Counted from the stretch's first letter, positions 10,014 through 20,734 are shown. The stretch is 64,000 bases of DNA from Staphylococcus lugdunensis (GCF_002901705.1 NZ_PPPV01000012.1:869643-933642); one strand, 5' to 3'. Numbers and translations are program-made. Notes: generated by a model from the sequence alone, not told the origin.

Positions 10014-10083
10014 TTGGTTCAGAATATAATAGAGACATGTACTGTGTGTTTCTTTTAGTCCCGCTAGCTCGTGTTAATGACCT

Positions 10084-11214
10084 CTAATTCTCATCTGTTC
10101 TTGGTAGTGGATAAAAGCCATTATTAAATTTTTTCCACAAGTTCGGTGGTAATTCATAATGATCTTGTCGTGTTGAATCAAATGTAGAAATAATATCTTG
10201 CTCTTTGCCTTTTTCGATTTTTGAAATAAATTGATAATCGAGTGCAAGTTCACGTCCTAAAGCCACTAATTCGATATCTGCTGTTTCAACTGCATCTAAT
10301 GCTTGGTCAGCCGTGAATATAGAGCCTATTCCAATCAATGGCATGCGACCATCTATCCATCTATGGATCAGTGGTAAGCGTTCTTGACCAGCGTATTTAC
10401 CTTCTCGTGTTTCACCATGTACATGCATTGTTGATATATGAATGTAATCAATAGGTTGTTCTGCCAAAAGTTCAACCAATTGCTGAGTGATTTCCATTGT
10501 AATTCCTGGCGATTCTTGTTCTTCTGGTGATAAACGATATCCAACAATAAAGTCATCACTTGCATATTTTTGCTTTGCTTGAAGTACTTCTTGAACGACA
10601 TCTAGTGGAAATTTCATTGAATCTGCCCATTCATCATTGCGTCTATTATAGTATGGAGAAACAAATTGATGAATAAGATAATGGTTAGCTCCGTGAATCT
10701 CAACGCCATCAAATCCCGCTTCAATCACACGACGTGTTGCTTCACCAAAATCTTTAATCGTTTGTTCAATTTCTTCTGGTGTTATCTCTCGCGCGTGATG
10801 TTCTTGCTGCTCTCCAAAACTTTTCATTGAAATTGGACTAGGAGCTACAACATCACCATTAGGAGTCAAGTTTGGCAATGACTGTGCACCACCGTGATGT
10901 ATTTGAACTAACGCCTTTGCGCCGTGTTTTTTCATCACTTTTGCTAAACGCTTTAAACCATCGATATCGGAATCATGTGCGACTGAAGGTTGACCTGGAA
11001 ACGCTTTACCAAGATCATTAACATTACTTGCTGCATTAATCGCTAGACCAACATCTTTAGAACGCGTTTCACTAAATGTTATTTCACTTTCAGAAATTGT
11101 ACCATCATCATTTGAAGTATTGTGTGTCATAGGTGCCAAAACAAATCGATTTTTTAGTTCAACACCGTTCGGTAGTTTAACTTTCTCAAATAACTTCGCA
11201 TATTTTTTATTCAT
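10084..11214 (-). CDS. NADH-dependent flavin oxidoreductase (Old Yellow Enzyme family)
   Basis: 376 residues forming a TIM barrel of the OYE family. Visible are the N-terminal KLPNGVELKNRFVLAPMTHN (FMN contacts), the substrate histidine pair in GVEIHGANHYLIHQF, the RLSPEE motif, and GIGSIFTADQALD near the FMN phosphate site. Such enzymes reduce activated alkenes with NAD(P)H in the cytosol; the natural substrate is unknown. It is a single gene with RBS GGAGG, followed downstream by the repeat and hairpin, preceded by the S1-protein terminator. Confidence 0.9.
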   Translation of the reverse strand: MNKKYAKLFEKVKLPNGVELKNRFVLAPMTHNTSNDDGTISESEITFSETRSKDVGLAINAASNVNDLGKAFPGQPSVAHDSDIDGLKRLAKVMKKHGAKALVQIHHGGAQSLPNLTPNGDVVAPSPISMKSFGEQQEHHAREITPEEIEQTIKDFGEATRRVIEAGFDGVEIHGANHYLIHQFVSPYYNRRNDEWADSMKFPLDVVQEVLQAKQKYASDDFIVGYRLSPEEQESPGITMEITQQLVELLAEQPIDYIHISTMHVHGETREGKYAGQERLPLIHRWIDGRMPLIGIGSIFTADQALDAVETADIELVALGRELALDYQFISKIEKGKEQDIISTFDSTRQDHYELPPNLWKKFNNGFYPLPRTDEN

Positions 11215-11355
11215 TGCAAATTTTCCTCCTTAATTTTGCACAAACTATAGCATGTGAACAACTTTAGTTCTAATTATTTGCTTGTTAATACATGTTGACA
11301 TCCACTTTTTTTCTTCCCGAAAAACTAAATATCAATCATTTGTGAATTTTTATAT

Positions 11356-11393
11356 AAAAAAACTAACGTTCCTTTTAATCAGCAACGTTAGTT
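11356..11393 (-). terminator. Terminator of the S1-domain protein gene
   Basis: AACTAACGTT and AACGTTAGTT form a perfect 10-base stem, followed on the minus strand by a T-run. It lies 19 bases past the stop at 11412. Confidence 0.85.
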
Positions 11394-11411
11394 CGACGTG
11401 TTCACAGTCAT

Positions 11412-11792
11412 TCAATTGTTATGCATCGCACGTTTTGACTGTTTAATCCAGACCGGTAGGCGTTCTGCAAGCGTTTGAAACCCATACTTTTCTGTCTCTT
11501 TTATTTCATCCAAAACGGATTGTTTTTCTTTTTTACGTTCATAGTTTTTAAAGTAATCATTATCTTTAAGGGACAAATTAAGCTTTCCTTCATCATCAAT
11601 CGATAAAATTTTAGCTTTAACTACCTGTCCCTCTGACAGAAATTTCTTTAAATTGTGGACATAGTCATCCATGATCTCTGAAATATGAATAAGTCCTTCA
11701 GTATGGTCAGGGGTCTCAACAAATGCGCCATAAGGTTGAATACCAGTCACACGTACCTTAATATGTTGACCTGCTCTATAGTGATTATTCAA
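11412..11792 (-). CDS. S1 RNA-binding domain protein (general stress protein 13 / YugI type)
   Basis: 126 residues. An S1 OB-fold fills about residues 7-75: GQHIKVRVTGIQPYGAFVETPDHTEGLIHISEI with the typical second half VKAKILSIDDEGKLNLSLKD. The C-terminal 50 residues are charged and not part of the fold. Members of this family bind RNA or ribosomes and affect post-transcriptional regulation in Firmicutes; the role here is inferred from the family. Monocistronic with its own terminator. Confidence 0.85.
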   Translation of the reverse strand: MNNHYRAGQHIKVRVTGIQPYGAFVETPDHTEGLIHISEIMDDYVHNLKKFLSEGQVVKAKILSIDDEGKLNLSLKDNDYFKNYERKKEKQSVLDEIKETEKYGFQTLAERLPVWIKQSKRAMHNN

Positions 11793-11904
11793 CGTGATAA
11801 CCCCTTATATCTATTTTACTTAACATAATAATAATAGCACAAAACGATAATGTGGACTAATAATATTGTTAGGAACAGAGAAATCATGTAGTTTAGATAC
11901 TAAT

Positions 11905-11948
11905 TAAAAACCATGCAACTGATAACAATCAATCTACATGGTTTTAAT
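11905..11948 (-). terminator. Terminator-like hairpin downstream of the cyclophilin gene
   Basis: ATTAAAAACCATG pairs with CATGGTTTTAAT over a 22-base loop; on the minus strand the stem is followed by T-rich sequence. It lies about 130 bases past the stop at 12079. Confidence 0.6.
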
Positions 11949-12078
11949 CCTTGTTAAATCATATATTCTATTTATAAAAGTAGTGCTTGGGCTACCTATT
12001 AAATCCCAAGCAGCCAGCAACTCATACAGCTAAATATTTAAATCCTTGTTGGTCGTGATTATATCGCGTTCTTAGTTC

Positions 12079-12672
12079 TTATTCTGCTACATCGATACCT
12101 TCAATAACAACATCATGTACAGGTTTATCTTGAGGACCTACTTTAGTATTAGCGATATCTTCTAATGTAGTGTCTCCTTCAATGAGTTGTCCGAAAACCG
12201 TATGCTTTTGATCCAACCATGGTGTACCGCCATTTTCTTTATAAGCTTTAGCGATTTCTTCAGGCCAGCCACCATCAACAAGTTGACTAATCATTGATTC
12301 TGGAATGTCTTTCATTTGTACAACAAAAAATTGTGACCCATTTGTATTTGGACCAGCATTGGCCATTGACAAAGCGCCATATAAGTTAAATGCTTCTAAT
12401 GAAAATTCATCTTCAAAAGCACTTCCATATATGCTTTCTCCACCCATACCAGTTGCTGTAGGGTCACCACCTTGAATCATAAAGTCATTAATCACACGGT
12501 GGAATGTAACACCATCATAATAGCCATTTTTCGCATGTGTCACAAAATTTTCAACTGTTTTTGGAGCAATATCTGGGAATAATTTAAACGTCATGTCACC
12601 TTTATTTGTATGCATGATTACTTTAATTTCATTATCTTGTATTTCTTTATTTAACTGTGGATAGTTAGCCAT
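12079..12672 (-). CDS. ppiB: Cyclophilin-type peptidyl-prolyl cis-trans isomerase
   Basis: 197 residues, cytosolic (no signal peptide). The cyclophilin core is evident: [33 protein letters not shown] with the catalytic Arg in FHRV, then [19 protein letters not shown] and [10 protein letters not shown]. It accelerates proline isomerisation during protein folding. It is divergent from kapB across about 70 bases. An unusual insert [32 protein letters not shown] lies between the two core halves, which I recall as normal in staphylococcal homologues. Confidence 0.93.
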   Translation of the reverse strand: MANYPQLNKEIQDNEIKVIMHTNKGDMTFKLFPDIAPKTVENFVTHAKNGYYDGVTFHRVINDFMIQGGDPTATGMGGESIYGSAFEDEFSLEAFNLYGALSMANAGPNTNGSQFFVVQMKDIPESMISQLVDGGWPEEIAKAYKENGGTPWLDQKHTVFGQLIEGDTTLEDIANTKVGPQDKPVHDVVIEGIDVAE

Positions 12673-12740
12673 TTCAATTCTCCATTCATGTTATGATGAT
12701 ATACATATATACTAACATATTTGAAAGGAAGTCATATAAC

Positions 12741-13121
12741 ATGTTACATCGATTTTCACATAAAACTGGGACTTATGGCGTCTCCATTGTAGAACAGCAT
12801 GGTGATGAGGTTCTTGTTCAAATTGAGCAAGTGATTAAACATCCAAAACAAGGTGATTTACATCATCCCAAAGCTACAGAAGGCGTGTTCTTTCACGAGC
12901 GTAAAGCGCTAAGCCACTTTGAAAAGCGTTATGCTAAGCAGTCACAATTACGGGAATTTAATGTTGAACGTATGTCTTATGAAGCATCATTGCAACAAGC
13001 ACTCTCCGCATTAGAAGATTCACTTAAAGAGCAAAATGATGATTATGCACAGCGCGCATTAGAAAATTTGTCACGCATAAAAGAGGATTATACCCTTCAA
13101 TACAAACAAAATTTTTACTAA
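12741..13121 (+). CDS. kapB: Kinase-associated lipoprotein B-like protein (KapB family)
   Basis: 126 residues beginning MLHRFSHKTGTYG. The N-terminal half is a small beta barrel (GTYGVSIVEQHGDEVLVQIEQV) with the HPKQGDLHHP loop, and the C-terminal half is helical and charged, as in KapB/YugG-type proteins. In Bacillus KapB influences the sporulation kinase KinB; staphylococci lack that pathway, so the function here is unknown. The frame opens earlier at 12693, but GAAAGGAAG lies just before the ATG at 12741. There is no lipobox in this start. Confidence 0.85.
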   Translation: MLHRFSHKTGTYGVSIVEQHGDEVLVQIEQVIKHPKQGDLHHPKATEGVFFHERKALSHFEKRYAKQSQLREFNVERMSYEASLQQALSALEDSLKEQNDDYAQRALENLSRIKEDYTLQYKQNFY

Positions 13122-13184
13122 AAAAACGTGTTTCTTCTTATTTAAAAGTCTCGATAAATGTAAGCATTGTAGTGATTGTCACGT

Positions 13185-13213
13185 TTTTCAGAACAATATG
13201 ATTCATGTATAAT
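13185..13213 (+). promoter_or_regulatory. Candidate promoter of the mnh operon
   Basis: TTTTCA (13185-13190), a 17-base spacer and a perfect TATAAT (13208-13213) lie about 38 bases before the mnhA start. The -35 matches consensus at four of six positions. Confidence 0.5.
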
Positions 13214-13250
13214 GAATAACATAAACAAATTTTTAAAGGAGGACAATATA

Positions 13251-15668
13251 ATGAGTTGGTTACATATTGCGGTTATATTACCGTTAATATTTGCACTCAT
13301 TATTCCAATCCTATATCGATTCGTACCACGTATCCATTTAGGATGGTTTGTATTACCTGTCCCTATCGTCTTATTTATTTATTTTTTAACCTACATACCA
13401 ATTACGACGTCAGGTAATACGATAATGAGAACTTTAAACTGGATGCCTCATATCGGAATGAACTTTGACCTTTATATAGATGGCTTAGGTTTATTGTTTA
13501 GCTTATTAATTACAGGGATTGGTAGTTTAGTCGTACTTTATTCGATTGGATACTTAAGTAAGCAAGAACAACTTGGAAACTTTTACTGTTATTTATTATT
13601 ATTTATGGGTGCGATGTTAGGTGTTGTCATCTCAGATAATATGATTATGTTGTACTTATTCTGGGAGCTAACGTCTTTTTCCAGTTTCTTACTGATTTCC
13701 TTTTGGAGAACACGTCAAGCTTCCATTTATGGTGCACAAAAGTCACTAATCATTACAGTATTAGGCGGCTTATCTTTACTCGGTGGTTTTATTCTATTAG
13801 GTATTGCTGGAAATAGTTTTAGTATTAAGCAATTATTTGAAAATACCATTGAAATTCAAAATAGCCCAATATTTAATCTTGCGATGGTTTTAGTTTTAAT
13901 TGGAGCTTTCACCAAATCTGCACAGGTACCTTTTTATATTTGGTTACCAGATGCTATGGAGGCGCCAACACCAGTAAGTGCTTACTTACATTCTGCAACC
14001 ATGGTTAAAGCAGGATTATATCTAGTGGCGCGTATGACACCATTGTTTGCTGTATCTCAAGGTTGGATTTGGACCGTGACACTCGTCGGTCTAATCACTC
14101 TATTTTGGGCTTCTTTAAATGCAACTAAACAAACTGATTTAAAGGGTATTCTTGCATTTTCAACCGTCTCTCAGTTAGGCATGATTATGTCAATGCTGGG
14201 TATTGGCGCAGTAAGCTATCATTTCGAAGGCGCTGATAGCCAGCTCTATATTGCAGCTTATACTGCAGCAATGTTCCATTTAATTAATCATGCGACATTT
14301 AAAGGTGCCTTATTTATGGTGACAGGAGCGATTGATCACGAAACTGGTACGCGTGATATCAATAAGCTAGGTGGTTTATTGACTATCATGCCGATGACCT
14401 TTACGCTTACGATTATTTCAGCATTAAGTATGGCAGGCATTCCACCGTTTAATGGTTTCTTGTCAAAAGAATCATTTATAGATGCTATGCTTTCGGTAAC
14501 ACATGCAAATATTTTTAGCTTAAACACATTAGGTATGATTTTCCCAATCATGGCTATTGCTGGAAGTATCTTTACCTTTGTCTACGCTATTAAATTTGTC
14601 ATGCACATCTTTTTTGGCAAACATCGTCCAGATCGTTTGCCAAAACAAGCACATGAAGCACCAATTCTCATGCTTGTGTCACCTACTATTTTAGCGATTC
14701 TAGTGATTGCCCTTGGTTTATTCCCTGGATGGACATCACAAGCACTTGTTGCACCTGCAGCACAAGCAATCAGTCAGTCATCAAATGTAGTAGCAGAATT
14801 TGAACTATTTCACGGTCTGACCCTAGCGTTCATCTCTACGTTAGTGATTTATGCTTTAGGAATTGTCTTTATTTTAACGTTTACTTACTGGGTTAAACTA
14901 TTGCAAGCTCACCCTCAACGGCTAACGTTCAATTATTGGTATAATCGTTCGGGCATGCTTTTACCTAACTATTCTAAGGCAATGACAAGTAGTTATGTAG
15001 ATGGTTTCTCACGTAATCATTTAGTTATTATCTTCAGTGCTTTATTAGTCATCACTATCGCTACACTGTCAAGTGTGCCTTTCCACTTTGACTTTAAAGA
15101 CGTAAATCGTATTAGAATCTTTGAAGCAGCTATTATTGTATTGCTTGTTGTTGCTGCGTTTATGGTCGTCTTAGCTAAGTCTAGACTCTTTAGTATTATC
15201 ATGTTGAGTGTCATTGGCTATGCCGTATCGGTACTATTTGTCTTCTTTAAAGCACCTGATTTAGCTTTAACTCAATTTGTTGTTGAGTCAATCTCAACTG
15301 CATTATTTTTACTATGTTTCTATTATTTGCCTAACTTAAACCGTTATAACGAGACGCGATCATTTAAAGTAACGAATGCTTTGATATCTGCTGGCGTAGG
15401 ACTTGTTGTTATCATTTTAGGTTTGATTGCCTATGGTAATCGCCATTTCACTTCAATAGCTGAGTACTATAAAGCACATGTGTATGATCTGGCTCATGGT
15501 AAAAATATGGTCAACGTCATCCTCGTCGATTTCCGTGGTATGGATACTTTATTTGAATCGTCTGTACTTGGTATTGCAGGTTTAGGCGTATATACAATGA
15601 TTAAATTAAAAAACAAGCATAAAGCCAATTCAAGTGAGGTGAAGCGTTATGAACAGACAGAAAAATAA
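13251..15668 (+). CDS. mnhA: Na+/H+ antiporter subunit MnhA
   Basis: 805 residues, about 20 hydrophobic segments. The N-terminal two-thirds are homologous to complex I Nuo[13 protein letters not shown] carries the conserved Glu, followed by [34 protein letters not shown]. The C-terminal third (MnhA-specific, DUF4040 region) holds [12 protein letters not shown], a segment related to the MnhB side. With MnhB-G it forms the multi-subunit membrane antiporter that exchanges cytosolic Na+ for H+, giving salt and alkaline tolerance. The frame opens at 13176, but AAAGGAGG stands 8 bases before the ATG at 13251 and the length then fits the family. Confidence 0.95.
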   Translation: MSWLHIAVILPLIFALIIPILYRFVPRIHLGWFVLPVPIVLFIYFLTYIPITTSGNTIMRTLNWMPHIGMNFDLYIDGLGLLFSLLITGIGSLVVLYSIGYLSKQEQLGNFYCYLLLFMGAMLGVVISDNMIMLYLFWELTSFSSFLLISFWRTRQASIYGAQKSLIITVLGGLSLLGGFILLGIAGNSFSIKQLFENTIEIQNSPIFNLAMVLVLIGAFTKSAQVPFYIWLPDAMEAPTPVSAYLHSATMVKAGLYLVARMTPLFAVSQGWIWTVTLVGLITLFWASLNATKQTDLKGILAFSTVSQLGMIMSMLGIGAVSYHFEGADSQLYIAAYTAAMFHLINHATFKGALFMVTGAIDHETGTRDINKLGGLLTIMPMTFTLTIISALSMAGIPPFNGFLSKESFIDAMLSVTHANIFSLNTLGMIFPIMAIAGSIFTFVYAIKFVMHIFFGKHRPDRLPKQAHEAPILMLVSPTILAILVIALGLFPGWTSQALVAPAAQAISQSSNVVAEFELFHGLTLAFISTLVIYALGIVFILTFTYWVKLLQAHPQRLTFNYWYNRSGMLLPNYSKAMTSSYVDGFSRNHLVIIFSALLVITIATLSSVPFHFDFKDVNRIRIFEAAIIVLLVVAAFMVVLAKSRLFSIIMLSVIGYAVSVLFVFFKAPDLALTQFVVESISTALFLLCFYYLPNLNRYNETRSFKVTNALISAGVGLVVIILGLIAYGNRHFTSIAEYYKAHVYDLAHGKNMVNVILVDFRGMDTLFESSVLGIAGLGVYTMIKLKNKHKANSSEVKRYEQTEK

Positions 15669-16077
15669 TTTAATGTTACAGTATGCTGCTGTCATTATCG
15701 CTTTGTTAATTTCACTTTTTGCTGTCACATTATTTTTAGCAGGTCATTATACACCTGGTGGTGGCTTTGTCGGTGGTTTATTAATCTCAAGCGCTTTAGT
15801 AATTATCACCATTGCTTTTGATATCAAAACAATGCGTCGTATCTTCCCTTGGGATTTTAAAATTTTGATTGGTATAGGTCTTGTCTTTTGTGTAACAACA
15901 CCTATTGCAAGTTGGTTATATGGCGAAAATTTCTTTACACATACTGAATTTAATGTTCCCTTACCATTGCTTGCACCTATGCATATGAATACACCTATGT
16001 TCTTTGACTTTGGTGTGTTATGTGCCGTAGTTGGTACCGTAATGACGATTATTATAACGATTGGAGAGAATGACTAA
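15649..16077 (+). CDS. mnhB: Na+/H+ antiporter subunit MnhB
   Basis: 142 residues, four membrane segments. The conserved loop [20 protein letters not shown] is the family signature (about 28-47). It overlaps the mnhA end by 20 bases with the RBS GAGGTGAAG inside mnhA, and its own stop touches the mnhC start. Acts as a small membrane subunit of the Mnh antiporter. Confidence 0.95.
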   Translation: MNRQKNNLMLQYAAVIIALLISLFAVTLFLAGHYTPGGGFVGGLLISSALVIITIAFDIKTMRRIFPWDFKILIGIGLVFCVTTPIASWLYGENFFTHTEFNVPLPLLAPMHMNTPMFFDFGVLCAVVGTVMTIIITIGEND

Positions 16078-16424
16078 TGGAAATTATCATGATTATTGTC
16101 TGTGGCATATTAACTGCCATCAGTGTCTATCTCATCTTATCTAAAAGTCTTATTCGCATTATTATGGGAACAACAATTATCACACATGCCTCAAATCTCT
16201 TTTTAATCACAATGGGTGGTTTAAAAAATGGTGAAATGCCTATTTATGAAAAAGGTATCTCTCATTATGTTGACCCTATACCACATGCCTTAATTTTAAC
16301 GGCGATTGTCATCGCCTTTGCAACAACAGCCTTTTTCTTAGTGCTTGCATTTCGCAGTTATAAAGAATTAGGCACTGATAATGTCGAACGTATGAAAGGA
16401 GCTCCTGAAGATGCTAGAAAGTAA
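16077..16424 (+). CDS. mnhC: Na+/H+ antiporter subunit MnhC
   Basis: 115 residues, NuoK-like with three membrane segments. Visible are [14 protein letters not shown] and [23 protein letters not shown], where [11 protein letters not shown] is the NuoK/MrpC hallmark. Its start shares a base with the mnhB stop (TAATG) and its end overlaps mnhD by 14 bases, indicating tight translational coupling within the operon. Confidence 0.95.
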   Translation: MEIIMIIVCGILTAISVYLILSKSLIRIIMGTTIITHASNLFLITMGGLKNGEMPIYEKGISHYVDPIPHALILTAIVIAFATTAFFLVLAFRSYKELGTDNVERMKGAPEDARK

Positions 16425-17907
16425 TTTATTAGTGGTAGCCATTATCGTGCCGATGATTACAGCGATTATACTAGTATTCTTAGGTAAGCGTCCTGTTATC
16501 AAACGTTATGTGGCTCTTATTGGATGTGTGTTAACGTTAGTAGCTGCGCTCGTTAACTTTAATCATGTGGCACAACATGGTCCAATTAAAGTTGAACTCG
16601 GCTCATGGTCGGCACCATATGGCATTGTTTTTACTTTAGATTTATTTAGTGCCATGTTAATCATTACCAGCATTGTAATTACAATGCTAATTATTTCATT
16701 TTCAATTCCTACATCTGGCATACATAGAGAAACGTATTATTATTACTTCTCTATTATGTTTATGTTGACTGGTATTATAGGCGCATTTACTACCGGAGAT
16801 ATTTTTAACTTATTTGTCTTTTTCGAAGTATTTTTAATGTCTTCTTATTGCTTACTCGTGCTCGGTAGTACGCAAGTTCAATTGAGAGAAACGGTTAAAT
16901 ATTTACTCATTAACGTTGTATCTTCTACATTTTTTGTTATCGCAGTAGCAATTCTTTATTCTATTGTGGGAACGTTAAATATGGCAGATATCAGTCAAAA
17001 ACTAGCACAACTATCAAACACTGAAAGCGGACTAGTTAGCATTGTCTTTATTTTATTCTTCTTTGTTTTTGCAACAAAGGCTGGTGCCTTTCCAATGTAT
17101 GTATGGTTACCTGGTTCATATTATGCACCTCCATTTGCTATTATTGCTTTTTTTGGTGCATTGTTAACTAAAGTCGGCGTATACGCGATTGCTAGAACTT
17201 TGAGTTTATTTTTCCAAGATACCGTTGGCTTCTCACACTATCTTGTCTTATTCTTTGCATTACTAACAATTATATTTGGCTGTGTAGGTGCGATTGCATT
17301 TAATGATACGAAAAAGATCATTATTTACAATATTATGATTGCTATAGGCGTGATTCTGGTGGGTGTTGCCTTAATGACACAAACTGGTATGATGGGCGCA
17401 ATATATTACACTTTACATGATATGTTGGTCAAAACTGCCCTGTTTTTATTAATTGGAGTAATGTATCAAATCACTAAAACTACAGATTTAAATCAATTTG
17501 GTGGTTTAATAAAGTCTTATCCTGTTTTAGGATGGACATTCTTTATAGCCGCACTTAGTCTAGCGGGTATACCACCATTAAGTGGTTTTTATGGTAAGTT
17601 ATTAATTGTAAAGTCTACATTTGAAGAAGGTTTCTATATCAGTGGTATCGTTGTATTACTATCAAGTTTAGTCGTATTATATTCCGTTATGCGTATTTTC
17701 TTAAAAGGATTCTTCGGTGAGGCATATGGCTATAACATAGCATCAAATCAACAAATTACCACGATTACAATCATTTCAATTGTTGCTGTTACCATTACAG
17801 TTGTTTTTGGATTATCGGCAGAGGTACTTTATCCTTATGTTAAGGAAGCTGCAATGACTTATACAGATCCTAGTATTTATATTAAAAGTGTATTGGGGGG
17901 TAAATGA
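16411..17907 (+). CDS. mnhD: Na+/H+ antiporter subunit MnhD
   Basis: 498 residues with about 14 membrane segments, homologous to NuoM/N. The proton-channel features are [16 protein letters not shown] (conserved Glu), [22 protein letters not shown] (conserved Lys) and [14 protein letters not shown]. It is one of the two large channel-type subunits of the complex together with MnhA. It overlaps mnhC upstream and mnhE by 4 bases downstream. Confidence 0.95.
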   Translation: MLESNLLVVAIIVPMITAIILVFLGKRPVIKRYVALIGCVLTLVAALVNFNHVAQHGPIKVELGSWSAPYGIVFTLDLFSAMLIITSIVITMLIISFSIPTSGIHRETYYYYFSIMFMLTGIIGAFTTGDIFNLFVFFEVFLMSSYCLLVLGSTQVQLRETVKYLLINVVSSTFFVIAVAILYSIVGTLNMADISQKLAQLSNTESGLVSIVFILFFFVFATKAGAFPMYVWLPGSYYAPPFAIIAFFGALLTKVGVYAIARTLSLFFQDTVGFSHYLVLFFALLTIIFGCVGAIAFNDTKKIIIYNIMIAIGVILVGVALMTQTGMMGAIYYTLHDMLVKTALFLLIGVMYQITKTTDLNQFGGLIKSYPVLGWTFFIAALSLAGIPPLSGFYGKLLIVKSTFEEGFYISGIVVLLSSLVVLYSVMRIFLKGFFGEAYGYNIASNQQITTITIISIVAVTITVVFGLSAEVLYPYVKEAAMTYTDPSIYIKSVLGGK

Positions 17908-18389
17908 TGATTGCATTTCAATTTATTGTTAATTTGATTCTTTCTGTTATCTGGCTTTTATTAACTGGTAGCTATACCCTCAATAATTTCGTCCTTGGAT
18001 TAATTCTTGGTGCCCTATTCGTATTTTTATTTTCAAAAGTATTACCGCAACATTTTTATTTATATCGCGTATATAAAATTATAAAATTAGCCGTAGTCTT
18101 TTTGATTGAATTAATTAAAGCAAATATTGATGTATTAAAGATCATTTTACGGCCTAAAATCAATAATCATCCTGGATTCTTTGTATATAACACAGACTTA
18201 AAAACAGATTGGCAAATCGTCTTATTATCTAACCTTATTACGTTGACACCAGGAACTGTCGTCCTTGGTATTAGTGACGACCGCACTAAAATCTATATTC
18301 ATGCCATTGACTTTAGTACTAAAGAAGAAGAAGTCGCTAGTATTAAATCATCATTGGAAAAAGTAGTTAGAGAGGTGGGGAACGAATGA
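17904..18389 (+). CDS. mnhE: Na+/H+ antiporter subunit MnhE
   Basis: 161 residues with two to three N-terminal membrane segments and a soluble C-terminal part. The signature [22 protein letters not shown] (within about 98-120) is diagnostic of MrpE/MnhE. The double ATG start overlaps the mnhD stop by 4 bases, with GGGGGG upstream as ribosome binding site; either Met could be used. Overlaps mnhF by 4 bases. Confidence 0.95.
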   Translation: MMIAFQFIVNLILSVIWLLLTGSYTLNNFVLGLILGALFVFLFSKVLPQHFYLYRVYKIIKLAVVFLIELIKANIDVLKIILRPKINNHPGFFVYNTDLKTDWQIVLLSNLITLTPGTVVLGISDDRTKIYIHAIDFSTKEEEVASIKSSLEKVVREVGNE

Positions 18390-18676
18390 TTCATATCATT
18401 ATGATGATTGCTTTAATCATTGTTGCGTTATCAATGATTGCAATGTTTATTAGGGTCATTTTAGGCCCCTCTCTCGCTGATAGAATTGTTGCACTAGATG
18501 CGATTGGTCTGCAATTAATGGCCTGCATCGCACTTTACAGTATTTTTATGGGGGCAGAGTATTTATTAGTAGCAATTTTACTCGTTGCCATACTTGCATT
18601 TTTAGGTACAGCTGTATTTAGTAAATTTATTGATAAAGGTAAGGTGATTGACCGTGATAACGACGATCATCAATAG
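18386..18676 (+). CDS. mnhF: Na+/H+ antiporter subunit MnhF
   Basis: 96 residues, three membrane segments. [24 protein letters not shown] is the MrpF/MnhF signature with its conserved Asp residues in the first half, followed by [16 protein letters not shown]. Overlaps mnhE by 4 bases and the mnhG coding start by about 23 bases. Confidence 0.95.
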   Translation: MIHIIMMIALIIVALSMIAMFIRVILGPSLADRIVALDAIGLQLMACIALYSIFMGAEYLLVAILLVAILAFLGTAVFSKFIDKGKVIDRDNDDHQ

Positions 18677-19010
18677 TATCGCTGTAATATTTGTTATTTT
18701 AGGTGCATTGATAAGTGCATTTGCAGTCATTGGCATTATTCGTCTCGAAGATGTCTACTCACGCGCACATGCTGCGGGTAAAGCAGCAACACTTGGTGCC
18801 ATGTTCTTACTATTTGGTACGTTTTTATATTTTTACGCCACGAAAGGTTATCCAAATATGCAACTACTCTTAGGTATTATCTTTGTCTTTATAACTGGTC
18901 CCCTTTCAAGTCATATGATTATGAAAGCAGCTTATAATATTAAAACGCCATACACTAAGAACACTAAAATAGATGAAATTAATGATGATTTAAAAGATAA
19001 AAAATTATAA
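18654..19010 (+). CDS. mnhG: Na+/H+ antiporter subunit MnhG
   Basis: 118 residues, three membrane segments; the signature [20 protein letters not shown] is clear at about 31-50. I place the start at the GTG at 18654 because AAGGTG lies about 7 bases upstream and the length equals the usual 118. A TTG at 18648 is the only alternative and sits too close to that site. Last gene of the mnh operon, followed by a terminator at 19016. Confidence 0.92.
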   Translation: MITTIINSIAVIFVILGALISAFAVIGIIRLEDVYSRAHAAGKAATLGAMFLLFGTFLYFYATKGYPNMQLLLGIIFVFITGPLSSHMIMKAAYNIKTPYTKNTKIDEINDDLKDKKL

Positions 19011-19015
19011 CGTTA

Positions 19016-19064
19016 GGGAGCGGAACTACGAATTCATAATGAATTCTGTTCCGTTCCCTTTTTT
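19016..19064 (+). terminator. mnh operon terminator containing a half copy of the dispersed repeat
   Basis: GGGAGCGGAAC pairs with GTTCCGTTCCC (one G-U pair) and is followed by TTTTTT. The loop contains GAATTCATAATGAATTC, itself palindromic, which is the first module of the repeat seen at 9902, 22168 and 49818. Confidence 0.85.
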
Positions 19065-19137
19065 GTTGCATTTATTGTGTTAAACATGCTATTATAAATC
19101 GTAACTATTACGTTTTACAATAGAAAGTAGTGATTAT

Positions 19138-20307
19138 ATGCATTGGACAATTATTGGTGGCGGTCTTCAAGGAACCACAATTGCTATTAAGTTAAGACAT
19201 CATGGCTTACCACTTGAAAATTTAACGATTATTGACCCATATACTTCATTATGTGAACAGTTTAATCAATTTAGCCAGCGTATTCGCATGCCTTTTTTAA
19301 GGTCCCCGTTTGTACACCATTGTCATCCAAATCCATTTCATTTAAAACAATTTGCGAAATACCATCAGTATACGGGCGCGACTTATGGTAAATATAAACG
19401 TCCTCAACGTGACATGTTTATGGATCATACACATCAACAAATTCATGATTACAATCTTAATATGTGCCATCGCCAAGGCAAGGTTAGTCACATACGTAAA
19501 CAGCAATCACAATGGCAGCTTGAACTACAAGATGGCACACTTTTTAATACAGATTGTGTGGTATTAGCCAATGGTTGCAATCATCAGCCGTACATTCCTG
19601 ACATCTTTCAACAGCAACCAGATATCACACATATTTTTCAAACTAATATCGACGAAACAATTTATCAACATACCTCTCATGTTGTCGGTAGTGGTATTTC
19701 TGCTGCACATTTAACATTAAAATTAATTGATTTACAGCCAGATAATACGATTCATTTATGGATGAATAAGCAATTTGAAATACATGATTTTGACGCTGAT
19801 CCTGGATGGCTCGGTCCTAAAAATATGAACCGGTTCTTACAAATTGAATCATCACATAAACGTATGGCTATCATAAACCAAGAACGACATAAGGGTTCAT
19901 TACCACATGAATTATTTTTACGCCTTAAAAAATATGTATCTGAAGGTCGACTTATCATCCATCAGTCACCTATTGAACACATATCGGATCATCATTGTTA
20001 TACGGAACAGGAGCAGCATCCATATAACCATATTTTATTAGCTACTGGTTTTAAGCCTACTTTGCTTCAACAGCCTATGGTTAAAAACTTGATTCAACAA
20101 GAACAAGCACCTATAACCATGAGTGGATTCCCTCAAATAACTTCAGAATTAGAGTGGTTACCACAATTATTTGTTGCTGGTGGATTAGCAGATTTAGAAT
20201 TAGGCCCATTCGCTAGAAACATTATGGGTGGGCGTGATGCCGCAGAACGCATATATCAGGCATATCAACGTCTAACTCAAAAACCCTATAAAAGAGGAAG
20301 CGCATAA
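19138..20307 (+). CDS. FAD/NAD(P)-binding oxidoreductase, lysine/ornithine monooxygenase-like
   Basis: 389 residues. The N terminus is a Rossmann FAD site (WTIIGGGLQGTTIAIKL) and a second nucleotide site appears as HVVGSGISAAHLTLKL at about 182-197. ATGFKPTLL near residue 302-310 matches the ATG motif before the C-terminal FAD contact, and LFVAGGLADLELGP follows. This layout is like flavin N-hydroxylating or FAD-dependent pyridine nucleotide oxidoreductases; the substrate is unknown. It stands between the mnh terminator and a convergent thioesterase gene and shares a bidirectional terminator. Confidence 0.7.
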   Translation: MHWTIIGGGLQGTTIAIKLRHHGLPLENLTIIDPYTSLCEQFNQFSQRIRMPFLRSPFVHHCHPNPFHLKQFAKYHQYTGATYGKYKRPQRDMFMDHTHQQIHDYNLNMCHRQGKVSHIRKQQSQWQLELQDGTLFNTDCVVLANGCNHQPYIPDIFQQQPDITHIFQTNIDETIYQHTSHVVGSGISAAHLTLKLIDLQPDNTIHLWMNKQFEIHDFDADPGWLGPKNMNRFLQIESSHKRMAIINQERHKGSLPHELFLRLKKYVSEGRLIIHQSPIEHISDHHCYTEQEQHPYNHILLATGFKPTLLQQPMVKNLIQQEQAPITMSGFPQITSELEWLPQLFVAGGLADLELGPFARNIMGGRDAAERIYQAYQRLTQKPYKRGSA

Positions 20308-20329
20308 TAACGCTTCCTCTTTTATAGGG
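20284..20329. terminator. Bidirectional terminator between convergent genes
   Basis: A perfect 19-base stem runs from CCCTATAAAAGAGGAAGCG to CGCTTCCTCTTTTATAGGG with an 8-base loop. It overlaps the end of the plus-strand FAD gene and lies just past the minus-strand thioesterase stop, so it can serve both. Confidence 0.9.
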
Positions 20330-20338
20330 GGAATTTTG

Positions 20339-20713
20339 TTACTTTATTGACTTGATTGCGATTGTACCACGCATAACACTAATAAGTTGTGCTTTGTCAT
20401 CTGTAATTTTAATATCCCAAACTTGTGTTGTACTACCTTGGTGCAATATTGTAGCCGTGGCATAGACATAACCATCACGTGTAGATTTAATATGATTGGC
20501 ATTCATCTCTAAACCAAGTGGAATGAATTTTTGGTTATCAATTAAATTAGCCGCACCAAGTGAACAGGCTGTTTCACCAAGTGCTAGACTTGCGCCTCCA
20601 TGTAAATATCCAAAAGGTTGTTTCACTTTATCACTCACTGGCATAGACAATACAACCTTGCCCTCTTGTTCGGACTCAATCTTCATATCCAATGTTTCTA
20701 ATAAATTAGTCAT
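20339..20713 (-). CDS. PaaI/hotdog-fold acyl-CoA thioesterase
   Basis: 124 residues, the usual hotdog single-domain length. The motif VKQPFGYLHGGASLALGETACSLGA (about 32-56) is the PaaI/YdiI-type active region with the HGG turn and catalytic Glu. Such enzymes hydrolyse acyl or aryl-CoA thioesters in the cytosol. The frame extends to a GTG at 20722, but GGAG stands 8 bases before the ATG at 20713, which I chose. It is 21 bases downstream of the transporter gene and probably co-transcribed with it. Confidence 0.85.
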   Translation of the reverse strand: MTNLLETLDMKIESEQEGKVVLSMPVSDKVKQPFGYLHGGASLALGETACSLGAANLIDNQKFIPLGLEMNANHIKSTRDGYVYATATILHQGSTTQVWDIKITDDKAQLISVMRGTIAIKSIK

Positions 20714-20734
20714 ATGAGACACTCCGTTTTTATT

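Larger units (their letters stand above)
9545..10083. other. 539-base intergenic region upstream of gudB
   Basis: No gene is convincing here. It holds the presumed gudB promoter (9545-9780), a palindrome at 9745-9757, a hairpin at 9790-9827 and one copy of the two-hairpin repeat at 9902-10013. A 65-codon minus-strand frame at 9803-10000 lies entirely in the repeat and hairpin and is not credible as a gene. Confidence 0.6.
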
